Shown here: piece after piece, positions 9,601-17,365 of the stretch
Layout: each line of letters starts with the position of its first letter
Position numbering within the stretch: position 1 is the first letter of the stretch
From: Falsiroseomonas sp050563545
Lineage (GTDB): Bacteria; Pseudomonadota; Alphaproteobacteria; Acetobacterales; Acetobacteraceae
NCBI RefSeq assembly: GCF_050563545.1
Contig: NZ_JBNXUM010000007.1
Location: 62,001-126,000, forward strand
Length of the DNA stretch: 64,000 nt
Reading direction: 5' to 3'
Translations under genes and position numbers: made by a program
Notes under the pieces: model-generated
Told to the model about the DNA's origin: nothing
Databases searched by the model: none
Seen by the model: only the letters and a program-made list of their open reading frames with translations

Positions 9601-10300
9601 CCGTCACACCGGCGCCGAGCTTTGGGTGATACAGCCCGACATCGGGGTAGTGGATCGGCGGCGCGACCTTCAGCGTGCCGGCGATGCCGGCGCGCGGGCC
9701 CGCCGCATAGCGGTTCACCAGCAGCCGGACCATGTTCGCAAGGTTCTCGCGTGAGCCCGCGAGCCAGTATTGCAGCGCGAGGAAATACGCCCGCACGTCT
9801 TGCGCCGTGCCGGGGATGAAGCGCAGCAGCCGCGGCAGCTCCCGCAGCATCTTCATCTGGCCGGCACCGGAGTTGCCGCCCGCCTTCTTCGACCCCCGCA
9901 GCTTCTTAAGCAGGCCCATGATGCCGGTGGCCTCGACGCCCATGTCGAAGCGGCCGATGCGGGTCAGCTTCATCACCTCGCCGGCCGAGAGCATGCAGAC
10001 CATCGCGTCGCACTTCGCCCGGCGCGCCTGCAGGGCCGGCAGCACGGCCTTGATGTGGTCCTCGAGGAACAACATCGCTGCGATGACGATGTCGGCCTGC
10101 GCGATGTCGTCGAGACAGTGCTGCAGCGCCTGCGCATCTGCCGACCATTCGTCCGCCGCGTGGATCGTGAGTTCCAGCCCCGGCAGTTCCCGCCGCAGGT
10201 CGCCGCGGGCAAGCAGCATCGCGCCCGCGAAGTGGCTGTCCATCGTCACGATCGTCACGCGCATCGGCGCGTCAGCGAGAGAAGTGCGCTTTGGCGTCAT
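6665..10300 (-). CDS. bchH: Magnesium chelatase subunit BchH
   Basis: BchH is the large porphyrin-binding catalytic subunit of Mg chelatase and also hands Mg-protoporphyrin to BchM. The 1211-residue length is normal for the CobN/BchH family and the sequence holds family blocks such as HFGTHGALEFMPGKQ and NNPSEG. Its ATPase partners bchI and bchD are not in the window. The chosen ATG at 10300 gives MTPKRTS, like known BchH N-termini, and overlaps the end of bchB by 29 nt; an alternative ATG at 10264 would begin MRVTIVTMDSH and clear bchB by 7 nt. Neither has a strong ribosome site, so the start is uncertain. Confidence 0.97.
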   Translation of the reverse strand: MTPKRTSLADAPMRVTIVTMDSHFAGAMLLARGDLRRELPGLELTIHAADEWSADAQALQHCLDDIAQADIVIAAMLFLEDHIKAVLPALQARRAKCDAMVCMLSAGEVMKLTRIGRFDMGVEATGIMGLLKKLRGSKKAGGNSGAGQMKMLRELPRLLRFIPGTAQDVRAYFLALQYWLAGSRENLANMVRLLVNRYAAGPRAGIAGTLKVAPPIHYPDVGLYHPKLGAGVTERLEDLPRGGRTGTVGLLLMRSYVLAQNAAHYDGVIEALESRGLRVIPAFASGLDNRPAVERFFVRDGVAVVDAVVSLTGFSLVGGPAYNDSHAAEELLAKLDVPYVSAHPLEFQTMRQWQADPRGLLPVEATMMVAIPELDGGIWPMTYGGRCGADSQGRTCPGCDGISCQRDMRVHPERAGRLAERVARLVALRRAERRERKVAMVLFSFPPNAGNIGTAAYLGVFESLHNTLRAMAAAGYDVDVPASVDELRDRVLHGNASQFGAIANVAARIGADDHVRRETHLAEIEKQWGPSPGRAQSDGATIHVLGARFGNVFVGIQPGFGWEGDPMRLLFERGFAPTHAFSAFYRWIREDFGAHAVLHFGTHGALEFMPGKQAGLSAECWPDRLIGELPNFYLYASNNPSEGMLAKRRAGAMLISYLTPPVANAGLYRGLLDLKASLDRWRGLDPDCDPGVRQSLAELVQAQAAAVDLAPAEPAWAPAELEGRIVKLAEELLELEYTLIPHGLHVIGETLTRQQRAETLDAAGVTDDAERARLDALLATDPEIPAILHALDGGFIRPAPGGDLLRSTAVLPTGRNLHGFDPFKIPSAFAVKDGARQADRLLARHAQDGGSLPETVAIVLWGTDNLKTEGGPIAQALALMGAEPRHDSYGRVSGAKLIPLEQLGRPRIDVMVTLSGIFRDLLPLQTRLLAEAALLCAEAEEPAELNYIRKHALAFQAQHGGDIQQASLRVFGNADGAYGSNVNGMIDAGVWTDEDELAETYVRRKGYAYGIDGKPARQDKVLTHLLGSVEVTYQNLDSVEVGLTTIDQYFDTLGGISRAVRRARNGAEAAVYVGDQTRGEGTIRTVAEQVALETRTRALNPKWFEALLSHGYEGVRQIEAQVTNTMGWSATTGQVAPWIYQQLAQTYMLDPAMRERLAKLNPTASVKIANRLIEAHERNYWQPSEETIEALRQAGEELEDRLEGIAVEMAA

Positions 10301-11855
10301 ACAATGTCTCGAGCGTGATGGTCGCGATGCCGCGTTCGGCGGCGAAGCGCTCCGTGTTCCGTCGAGCCTTGCCCCGGACGAAGAACGGTATCTTCTTCAG
10401 CTCCTTCTCGGCGTCCTGGCCCCAGGACAGCGAAGGGTCGCCCGCAGCGGCGTGGGGAGTCACCGCTGCGGGCGCGGGCAAGGGCGGCGCGGCGGGCGCC
10501 CCCCCGATGCCCATCTCCGGCGCGACTTTCGCCGCGCCCAGGTGCGAGGGCGTCGCACCATCATGGAACTCGAAGTCCTCGCGGAACATCGTCAGCAGAT
10601 GCTCCTCGAGCCCCATCATCAGGGGGTGGACCCAGGTGTCGAACAGGACATTCGCGCCCTCGAACCCCATTTGCGGGGAGTAGCGCGCCGGGAAGTCCTG
10701 CACGTGGACGGGCGCCGAAATCACCGCGCAGGGAATGCCGAGCCGCTTGGCGATGTGGCGCTCCATCTGCGTCCCGAGCACGAGTTCCGGCTGAAGCCCC
10801 GCGATCTCCTGCTCGACGTCGAGATAGTCGTCGGTGATCAGCGGCTCGACGCCGTAGAGCTTGGCGGCGTCGCGGACGTCGCGGGCGAATTCTCTCGAAT
10901 AGGTGCCTAGCCCCACCACTTCGAAGCCCATCTCGTGCTGCGCGACATGGGCCGCGGCAATGGCGTGGGTCGCGTCGCCGAAGACATAGACGCGCTTGCC
11001 CGTCAGATACGTGCTGTCCACCGAGCGCGAGTACCAGGGCAGGCGCAGCGTGGATTCGTCCGGCGCGGCTTCAAGGCCGGCGAGCGCCGCCACTTCCGCG
11101 ATGAAGCGCCGCGTCGCGGCGACGCCGATCGGGATCACGGTGGTCGCGGGCTGGCCAAACGTCCGCTTCATCCAGCCGGCGGCCTGGCCGGCGATTTCGG
11201 GATACAGCACGACGTTGAAGTCGGCCTCGCCGAGCCGCGCGAGATCGGCGGGCGTCGCGTTCAGCGGGGCCACCACGTTGACCTGCAGGCCCATTGCCTC
11301 CAGCAGGCGGACGATCTCCGCGACGTCGTCGCGATGGCGGAAACCGAGCGCGGTGGGGCCGAGGACATTGCAGATGGGCCCGGGCGCCTTCTTCGTTCCG
11401 GGCGGCGGCGCATGCGGGCCGGCCATGGCGCGGACGAGCTGGTAGAAGGTCTCCGACGCGCCCCAGTTCTCCTTGCGCTGATAGGCCGGAAGTTCCAGCG
11501 GCACGACGGGGATCGGCAGGCCAAGCGTCTTCGCCAGGCCGCCCGGATCGTCCTGGATCAGCTCGGCCGTGCAGGACGCACCGACCAGCAGCGCCTCCGG
11601 CCGGAAGCGCTCATAGGCCTCGCGCGCGGCGGTCTTGAACAGCTCCGCCGTGTCGGCGCCGAGGTCGCGCGCCTGGAAGGTGGTGTAGGTCACAGGCGGC
11701 CGCGCGGCGCGCCGCTCGATCATGGTGAAGAGCAGGTCGGCGTAGGTGTCGCCCTGCGGCGCGTGCAGCACGTAGTGCACGCCGCGCATCGCGGTGGCGA
11801 TCCGCATCGCGCCGATATGGGGAGGACCTTCGTAGGTCCAGACGGAGAGCTGCAT
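10272..11855 (-). CDS. bchB: Protochlorophyllide reductase subunit BchB
   Basis: BchB forms the catalytic BchNB heterotetramer and gives one aspartate ligand to the shared NB [4Fe-4S] cluster. The 527-residue protein begins MQLSVWTYEGPPHIGAMR, the signature N-terminus of the family, and has D36 (GDTYADLL) at the expected unusual cluster-ligand position. A C-terminal proto-chlorophyllide reductase domain (KIPFFVRGKARRNTE) is present. The ATG at 11855 lies 2 nt after the bchN stop; the longer upstream open frame is a shadow of bchN. Confidence 0.97.
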   Translation of the reverse strand: MQLSVWTYEGPPHIGAMRIATAMRGVHYVLHAPQGDTYADLLFTMIERRAARPPVTYTTFQARDLGADTAELFKTAAREAYERFRPEALLVGASCTAELIQDDPGGLAKTLGLPIPVVPLELPAYQRKENWGASETFYQLVRAMAGPHAPPPGTKKAPGPICNVLGPTALGFRHRDDVAEIVRLLEAMGLQVNVVAPLNATPADLARLGEADFNVVLYPEIAGQAAGWMKRTFGQPATTVIPIGVAATRRFIAEVAALAGLEAAPDESTLRLPWYSRSVDSTYLTGKRVYVFGDATHAIAAAHVAQHEMGFEVVGLGTYSREFARDVRDAAKLYGVEPLITDDYLDVEQEIAGLQPELVLGTQMERHIAKRLGIPCAVISAPVHVQDFPARYSPQMGFEGANVLFDTWVHPLMMGLEEHLLTMFREDFEFHDGATPSHLGAAKVAPEMGIGGAPAAPPLPAPAAVTPHAAAGDPSLSWGQDAEKELKKIPFFVRGKARRNTERFAAERGIATITLETLYDAKAHFSR

Positions 11856-11857
11856 GG

Positions 11858-13162
11858 CTACAGCTCCAGCCTGGTGCGGCGGTCGAGCGGCCGCGCGAAG
11901 AGCCCCGCGAGGTCGCCGGCCTGGTCGTAGCCCTGGATCGGCGTGAAGACGAGCTCGATGGACCACTTGGTGGCCATCCCCTCGGCTTCCAGCGGGTTGG
12001 CCAGGCCGAGCCCGCACACCGTCAGGTCGGGCTTCGCCGCGCGGCAGCGGTCGAGCTGGCGCTCGACATGCTGGCCCTCGCTGAGCTGCACGCCGGCGGG
12101 CAGCAGCGCGAGTTCCTCGGCCATGTGGGCGCGGTGCAGATAGGGCGTGCCGATCTCGATCGGCTGCATGCCGAGTTCTCGCGACAGCATGCGCGCCAGC
12201 GGGATCTCGAGCTGGCTGTCGGGGAAGAAGAAGATGCGCTTGCCCTCGAGCTTCGCGCGATGCCCGGCCAGCGCGGCCCTGGCACGCGCCTCGCCGACGG
12301 ACGTCACCTCGCGGATCGTCGCATCGGGCGTGCCCCAGGCCTCGGCCGCGGCGCGCAGCCAGGCCGTGGTGCCCTCGGCGCCGAGCGGGAAGGGTGCCGC
12401 GATGCGCGTCGCGCCGCGCGACTCCAGTGCACGCGCAGTGTCGCCGAGGAAGGGCTGCGCCAGCAGGTAGCGCGTGCCGGGCCCGATTGCCGGGAGTTCA
12501 GCCGCGCTGCGTCCGGGCAGGAAGCGCACGGGGCCGACGCCGAGCGCGGCGAAATGCCGCAGCATCTGGTCCTCGACCACCTCGGCCAGCGCACCGACGA
12601 CGAGCAGCGATCGCGCGGTGCCGGGCTCGGCCGGCATCTCCGGCACCAGGGAGGTGAGGCAGGCATCCTCGCCCTGGGTGAAGGTCGTTTCGATACCGCT
12701 GCCGCTGTAGCTGAGGACCCGCACCTTCGGGGAGAAGCGCTTCGACAGGCGCTGCGCGGCACGCGAGAGGTCGAGCTTGATGACCTCCGACGGGCAGGAG
12801 CCCACCAGGAATAGCATGCGGATATCGGGCCGCCGCTCGATCAGGCGCGTCACCACGCGATCGAGCTCGTCGTTGCAGTCCGCCAGCCCCGCGAGGTCGC
12901 GTTCGTCGATGATCGCGGTTGCGAAGCGCGGCTCGGCGAAGATCATCACGCCGGCGGCGGATTGCAGGAGATGCGCGCAGGTGCGGCTGCCCACCACGAG
13001 GAAAAAGGCGTCCTGGATCTTGCGGTGCAGCCAGACGATGCCGGTGAGCCCGCAGAAGACTTCGTGCTGCCCGCGTTCCCGCAGGACGTGCTGCCCGCCA
13101 TCGCGCAGGACCGGCGCGGTGGCGCAGCCGGCGGCGGAGGTGGCAGCAGCCGAAAGGCTCAT
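11858..13162 (-). CDS. bchN: Protochlorophyllide reductase subunit BchN
   Basis: BchN is the second subunit of the dark-operative reductase. The 434-residue protein supplies three cysteine ligands to the NB cluster: C37 (HEVFCGLTG), C62 (GSRTCAHLL) and C123 (LVGSCPSEV), all visible. Its start ATG overlaps the bchF stop (ATGA), and it is followed by bchB after 2 nt. The N-terminal 30 residues, rich in Ala and Gly, are less conserved. Confidence 0.97.
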   Translation of the reverse strand: MSLSAAATSAAGCATAPVLRDGGQHVLRERGQHEVFCGLTGIVWLHRKIQDAFFLVVGSRTCAHLLQSAAGVMIFAEPRFATAIIDERDLAGLADCNDELDRVVTRLIERRPDIRMLFLVGSCPSEVIKLDLSRAAQRLSKRFSPKVRVLSYSGSGIETTFTQGEDACLTSLVPEMPAEPGTARSLLVVGALAEVVEDQMLRHFAALGVGPVRFLPGRSAAELPAIGPGTRYLLAQPFLGDTARALESRGATRIAAPFPLGAEGTTAWLRAAAEAWGTPDATIREVTSVGEARARAALAGHRAKLEGKRIFFFPDSQLEIPLARMLSRELGMQPIEIGTPYLHRAHMAEELALLPAGVQLSEGQHVERQLDRCRAAKPDLTVCGLGLANPLEAEGMATKWSIELVFTPIQGYDQAGDLAGLFARPLDRRTRLEL

Positions 13163-13659
13163 GCGGAGCGCATCCCGCCCATCGCGGTCATGCGTGCTTC
13201 CTGCAGCCGCGCCGCGCGCAGCTTCAGCACGAACTGGGTGGCGTTGACGACGTAAGCGGCATAGGCAGCCAGGGCGAGCAGCATCTGGCCGTAGCCGTCG
13301 CCGATGCCGGCGAACACCGCGCCGAGATAGGCGGTGTGCAGCGCCAGCACGAGCATCGAGAACATGTCTTCCCAGTAGAAGGCTGGCGCGAAGAGGTACT
13401 TGCCGAAGACCTCTTTCTCCCAGATGCAGCCCGTGATCATGATGGTGTAGAGCACGAGCGTCTTCAGCACGACGGACGCCGTCGCAGCGCCGAGTCCCTC
13501 GCCCGTCGCGAGGTAGCGCAGCACCAGGCCGAGACTGACCAGGAAGACCAGGAACTGCACCGGCGCCAGCACGCCCTGCACCAGCGTCCAGGGCGTGGCG
13601 TCACGGCGCACGCGTTCTTCCGGCGTGTAGAGCCCGCCCCGGATGCTTTCCTGCGCCAT
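13159..13659 (-). CDS. bchF: 3-vinyl bacteriochlorophyllide hydratase BchF
   Basis: BchF hydrates the 3-vinyl group on the way to bacteriochlorophyll a. The 166-residue membrane protein contains the family blocks YTPEERVRRDATPWTLVQG and IWEKEVFGKYLFAPAF, with several hydrophobic helices. The frame is open up to an ATG at 13764, but the ATG at 13659 (AAGG 5 nt upstream) gives a normal length, and the more upstream ATG at 13743 sits inside a PpsR operator that should belong to the promoter. It is the first gene of the long bchFNBHLM-lhaA-puh operon. Confidence 0.94.
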   Translation of the reverse strand: MAQESIRGGLYTPEERVRRDATPWTLVQGVLAPVQFLVFLVSLGLVLRYLATGEGLGAATASVVLKTLVLYTIMITGCIWEKEVFGKYLFAPAFYWEDMFSMLVLALHTAYLGAVFAGIGDGYGQMLLALAAYAAYVVNATQFVLKLRAARLQEARMTAMGGMRSA

Positions 13660-13734
13660 GTGGACCTTGCGTCCTGACGCTGCGCCCCAGGGCGAGGCGT
13701 CGAGCTTGTCCAACAGGCCGGAAAAGCGGTTCGC

Positions 13735-13764
13735 TGTAAGCATTGCTTGACAACCCCCCGTCAA
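13735..13764 (-). promoter_or_regulatory. bchF operon promoter with a PpsR/CrtJ box
   Basis: The sequence TGTAAGCATTGCTTGACA (13735-13752) is a perfect TGT-N12-ACA PpsR/CrtJ operator with dyad symmetry. On the minus strand it directly follows a -35-like TTGACG (13764-13759), so a bound PpsR would sit across the promoter spacer. I see no good -10 hexamer, as is common for these promoters. The bchF start at 13659 lies about 75 nt downstream. PpsR encoded at 15034 is the obvious ligand. Confidence 0.8.
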
Positions 13765-13932
13765 TGGCAGTCCGCTGTCGGCCGCGTGAGTTCAGCCGCG
13801 GGTTGACGCGGCGGGACGCCGGGGGACGCACCGCATAGACGGTGGCATCCGGCAGCGAGGGAAAGGCAGCGGTTCATCGTCTCTCCCCACGTCGCGCTTG
13901 ATGAGGGAAGGCTAATGACTGCCGGCGCGTAG

Positions 13933-13966
13933 TGTCAAGCTCCATTGACGTAAATCGGGATTGACA
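13933..13966 (+). promoter_or_regulatory. Tandem degenerate PpsR boxes ahead of aerR
   Basis: TGTCAAGCTCCATTGACG (13933-13950) matches TGT-N12-ACA except for the final base, and CGT-N12-ACA (13949-13966) matches except for the first base. The two share two base pairs and form a near-continuous array, followed by a -35-like TTGACA at 13961-13966. They are well placed to control aerR-ppsR itself. The rest of 13765-13932 shows no further clear signal. Occupancy is inferred. Confidence 0.5.
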
Positions 13967-14046
13967 GATCGGTCCGGGAACCTGACAGTAACCATCGTGG
14001 AGAGGGCAATGGCCTCCAGGCCCACTTGCGCGGGAGATTCGACGGC

Positions 14047-14940
14047 ATGACCGACAGCGCGTCGACCTCCCTCACCGCCTATTCGGACGGCCCGTCGGGC
14101 AGTCGCGACTTTCCCTTCGATCTAGACGATCTCGCGACGCCGGTCGGCCGTCCTGCCGAGCAACGGCGCGTCGCACTGCTCGCGCGCGCACTGGAATCGG
14201 AAGTCATCCCGCGCCTGGTGCTGGCGCGGCAGAACGCGGCCGCGCCGAGCTACCGCGACGACCGCGCGATCGCCCCGACCGCCGAGGATGTCCGCACGCT
14301 GGCCGAGCCGGTGCTGCGCGGCGACCTGCAGGCGGCGATGGCGGGTGTCGCTGCACTGCGCGCGCGCAATCTGCCGCTGGAGCGCATCTACCTCGAGGTG
14401 CTGGCGCCGGTGGCGCGGCTGCTCGGCACCATGTGGCAGGAGGATCGCTGCGACTTCACCGCTGTGACGGTCGGCCTGTGTTGCCTGCAGCAGTTGCTGC
14501 TGGAGAACAGCGGGTCCTTCGGTCCGCGGCCCGGGCGCCGCGACGGGCATCGCCGGATCCTGCTGGCGCCGGTGCCCGGGGAACAGCACAGCTTCGGCCT
14601 GGTGATGGTCGGCGAGTTCTTCCGTCGCCAGGGATGGGACGTCTGCAGCGGCACTGGCGCCTCGGCGCGGGAGCTCGTCGCGACCACCCGCAAGCAGTGG
14701 TTCAGCATGATCGGGCTGTCCATGTCCTGCGAAAGCCGCCTTCAGCCCCTGGCCTCGCTGATCCACGAGATCCGCCGCGCCTCGCGCAATCCGCAGATCG
14801 GCGTGCTGGTCGGCGGCGGTCTCTTCATGGAGCAGCCGGAGCTTGCAACCCTGGTTGGCGCCGATGCCACGGCGACGGACGGGCAGCAGGCGGTGCTGAA
14901 GGCGGAGACATTGCTGGCGCTCCTTGCGCCGGAGGCGTGA
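14047..14940 (+). CDS. aerR: B12-binding photosynthesis regulator AerR/PpaA
   Basis: This 297-residue protein belongs to the AerR/PpaA family, a cobalamin-binding antirepressor that modulates PpsR/CrtJ in response to light and oxygen. A helical domain (about residues 80-155, with MWQEDRCDFTAVTVG) precedes a B12-binding domain in which H181 (PGEQHSFGLV) is in the position of the family's cobalamin-ligating histidine. The ATG at 14047 has GGGAGA 9 nt upstream; a TTG at 14026 would add seven residues and has no good ribosome site. It sits directly upstream of ppsR and divergent from bchF. Confidence 0.9.
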   Translation: MTDSASTSLTAYSDGPSGSRDFPFDLDDLATPVGRPAEQRRVALLARALESEVIPRLVLARQNAAAPSYRDDRAIAPTAEDVRTLAEPVLRGDLQAAMAGVAALRARNLPLERIYLEVLAPVARLLGTMWQEDRCDFTAVTVGLCCLQQLLLENSGSFGPRPGRRDGHRRILLAPVPGEQHSFGLVMVGEFFRRQGWDVCSGTGASARELVATTRKQWFSMIGLSMSCESRLQPLASLIHEIRRASRNPQIGVLVGGGLFMEQPELATLVGADATATDGQQAVLKAETLLALLAPEA

Positions 14941-15033
14941 CGTTTCGACCGGCCGGTCCGGCGGCATCGCCGTCCGGCCCGAGGAGGATTGTTGCAGCAA
15001 TGGGGGCGCGGGGCTCGAAGGACGGGATGCTGC

Positions 15034-16461
15034 GTGAGAGCGTTCAGGTCACCTCGGACGTCGCTCGGACAGCTCGACGCGGAAGCCGCAGCGGGTCTCG
15101 TCGTGGCGTCGGCGGACCTTGCGCTCGTGCTTGATGATGCCGGCGCCATCCGCGACATCGGCTTCGGCAGCGAGGAGCTCGCGCGCGACCTCGACGGCGC
15201 GGAATCCTGGGTCGGCCGTCCCTGGATCGACGCCGTCGCCCGTGACAGCCGCACCAAGGTCGAGGCCCTGCTGACAGGCAAGGAATCGCGCGACGCCCCG
15301 CGCTGGCGGCATGTGAACCACCTGGCGGGGGAAGGCACGGCGCTGCCGATGCTCTGCTCGATCGCGCCGCTGGGCCGGGGCGGGCGGCGCGTGGTGTTCG
15401 GGCGCGACCTGCGGCCGCTGTCGCAGCTCCAGCAGCGCCTGGTCGAGGTGCAGCAATCCATGGAGCGCGACTATTCGCGCCTGCGCCAGGCCGAGACGCG
15501 CTACCGCCTGCTGTTCCAGATGTCGGTGGACCCGCTCCTGGTTTTGGATGCGGAGTCGCTGCGCGTGCTGGAAGCCAATCCCGCGGCCCAGCGCCTGTTC
15601 GCGCGCGCCGCGCGCCGCCTGCCCGGCCGCCCGCTGCCGGAGGTCTTCGCGCAGGAGGACCGGTCCGCCCTGCAGGGGCTGCTGGCCAGCCTGCGGAGCG
15701 CCGGCCGCGCCGACGACCTGCGCGCGCGCCTGGCCGAGGACGGGCCGGAGGTCATGGTCTCCGCCACCACCTTCCGCCAGGAAGGCGGGCTGCTGGTGCT
15801 GGTGCGGCTCGAGCTCAGCCAGGCCGAAGGCGAGGGCCCGCTCGGCGAGGCGCGGGCGCGCATGTTGAAGGTGGTGGATGGCGTGCCGGACGGCTTCGTC
15901 GTGACCGACGCCGAAGGCCAGATCATCACGGCGAACGCCGCCTTCCTCGACATGGCGCAGCTGACGTCGGAGGAGCAGGCGCGCGGCGAGCCGCTGGACC
16001 GCTGGCTCGGCCGGCAGGGCGTCGAGTTCGAGGTGCTGATGGCCAGCCTGCGCGGGCGGGGCTCCGTGCGGCTGTACAACGCCACGCTGAGCGGCGAGCT
16101 CGGCGGGCAGGTGGAGGCGGAGATCGCCGCGGTGTCCGTCCTGCAGGGCGGGCAGACCTGCTACGGCTTCGCGATCCGCGACGTCGGCGCGCGCGTCAAG
16201 CCGCCGGCGCGCATCGGTGCCGGCGCGACCCGGTCCGTCGAGCAGCTGACGGAGCTGATCGGGCGCGTGCCGCTGAAGGACCTGGTGCGGGAAGCCACGG
16301 ACGCGATCGAGCGGCTCTGCATCGAGGCGGCGCTGGAATTGACCGGCGACAACCGCGCCTCGGCCGCCGAGATGCTCGGGCTGTCGCGGCAAAGCCTCTA
16401 TGTGAAGCTCAGGCGCTACGGGCTCGGCGACCTCGGCGCCGATGACGGCGCGGAGGGCTGA
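15034..16461 (+). CDS. ppsR: Photosynthesis repressor PpsR/CrtJ
   Basis: PpsR represses bch, crt and puc genes under oxidising conditions. The 475-residue protein has an N-terminal domain, two further PAS domains (about residues 145-255 and 265-380) and a C-terminal Fis-type helix-turn-helix (ASAAEMLGLSRQSLYVKLRR). The cysteine in IERLCIEAALELTG matches the redox-active cysteine of the R. sphaeroides HTH domain. A GTG at 15034 (protein starting VRAFRSP) with AAGGA 11 nt upstream fits family N-termini; TTG codons at 14989 and 14992 near a GAGGAGG are alternatives. Downstream bchG begins 1 nt after its stop. Confidence 0.94.
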   Translation: MRAFRSPRTSLGQLDAEAAAGLVVASADLALVLDDAGAIRDIGFGSEELARDLDGAESWVGRPWIDAVARDSRTKVEALLTGKESRDAPRWRHVNHLAGEGTALPMLCSIAPLGRGGRRVVFGRDLRPLSQLQQRLVEVQQSMERDYSRLRQAETRYRLLFQMSVDPLLVLDAESLRVLEANPAAQRLFARAARRLPGRPLPEVFAQEDRSALQGLLASLRSAGRADDLRARLAEDGPEVMVSATTFRQEGGLLVLVRLELSQAEGEGPLGEARARMLKVVDGVPDGFVVTDAEGQIITANAAFLDMAQLTSEEQARGEPLDRWLGRQGVEFEVLMASLRGRGSVRLYNATLSGELGGQVEAEIAAVSVLQGGQTCYGFAIRDVGARVKPPARIGAGATRSVEQLTELIGRVPLKDLVREATDAIERLCIEAALELTGDNRASAAEMLGLSRQSLYVKLRRYGLGDLGADDGAEG

Positions 16462-16462
16462 G

Positions 16463-17365
16463 ATGGCCGATCCCGCCAACCTCACGGCCGGCCGGCAGCG
16501 CCGCTATCCCGCGCCATCGGCGGTGCTGGAGATCCTGAAGCCGATCACCTGGTTCCCGCCGATGTGGGCGTTCGGCTGCGGCATCGTGGCGTCCGGTGCG
16601 TCGCTCGCGGAACGCTGGCCCTATGCGGTGCTCGGCATCCTGCTGGCCGGGCCGCTGGTCTGCGGGATGAGCCAGGCGGTGAACGACTGGTTCGACCGGC
16701 ATGTGGACGCGATCAACGAACCGCATCGCGCGATCCCCTCCGGCCGGATGCCGGGGCGCTGGGGGCTTCATGTCGCGATCGTCTGGACGGGGCTGTCCCT
16801 GCTGGTCGGCGGGATGCTAGGCCCGTGGGGCTTCGCGGCGACGGTGCTGGCCTGCATCTCCGCCTGGATCTACTCGGCCCCGCCGCTGCGGCTGAAGGGC
16901 AGCGGCATCTGGGGCCCGCTGGCCTGCGGCATCAGCTACGAGTCGCTGCCCTGGATCACGGGTGCGGCCGTGCTGTCGGGCGCGGCGCCGGATCCGCGCG
17001 TGGTCGCCATCGCACTCCTCTACGGCGTCGCGGCGCACGGCATCATGACGATCAACGACTTCAAGTCGATCGAGGGCGACCGGCGATTCGGCCTGCGGTC
17101 CCTGCCGGTGATGCTGGGGCCGGAACGCGCGGCGCTGGCGGCGTGCTGGATGATGGCCGTGCCGCAGATGGTCGTGATCGGGCTGCTGCTGGGCTTCGGG
17201 CATCCCATCGCCGCCGCGATCGTGACCGTCGTGCTGGCGCTGCAGGGCCTGTCCATGCGGAAGTGGCTCACCGACCCGCGGGGCCTGGCGCCCTGGTACA
17301 ACGGCGCCGGCGTGACGCTCTTCGTGACGGGCATGATGGCGTGCTCGGTGGCGCTGGCGCCATGA
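16463..17365 (+). CDS. bchG: Bacteriochlorophyll a synthase BchG
   Basis: BchG attaches the geranylgeranyl or phytyl tail to bacteriochlorophyllide a in the membrane. The 300-residue UbiA-family prenyltransferase has about nine hydrophobic helices and the first Asp-rich motif NDWFDRHVDAINEP (residues 74-87) followed by HRAIPSG; the second is NDFKSIEGDRRFG. The ATG at 16463 follows CGGAGGG by 5 nt. Its stop overlaps the next gene (ATGA), so the pair is coupled. Confidence 0.97.
   Translation: MADPANLTAGRQRRYPAPSAVLEILKPITWFPPMWAFGCGIVASGASLAERWPYAVLGILLAGPLVCGMSQAVNDWFDRHVDAINEPHRAIPSGRMPGRWGLHVAIVWTGLSLLVGGMLGPWGFAATVLACISAWIYSAPPLRLKGSGIWGPLACGISYESLPWITGAAVLSGAAPDPRVVAIALLYGVAAHGIMTINDFKSIEGDRRFGLRSLPVMLGPERAALAACWMMAVPQMVVIGLLLGFGHPIAAAIVTVVLALQGLSMRKWLTDPRGLAPWYNGAGVTLFVTGMMACSVALAP

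Noticed and set aside
13741..13743. ATG at 13743 as the bchF start (28 residues longer)
   Set aside because: It lies inside the PpsR box and gives an N-terminal extension without family resemblance.
14989..15033. TTG codons at 14989/14992 with a nearby GAGGAGG as the ppsR start, and an out-of-frame ATG at 15000
   Set aside because: The TTG starts give a non-family N-terminus and the ATG frame does not lead to PpsR; GTG at 15034 gives the family-like start. The GAGGAGG does leave some doubt.
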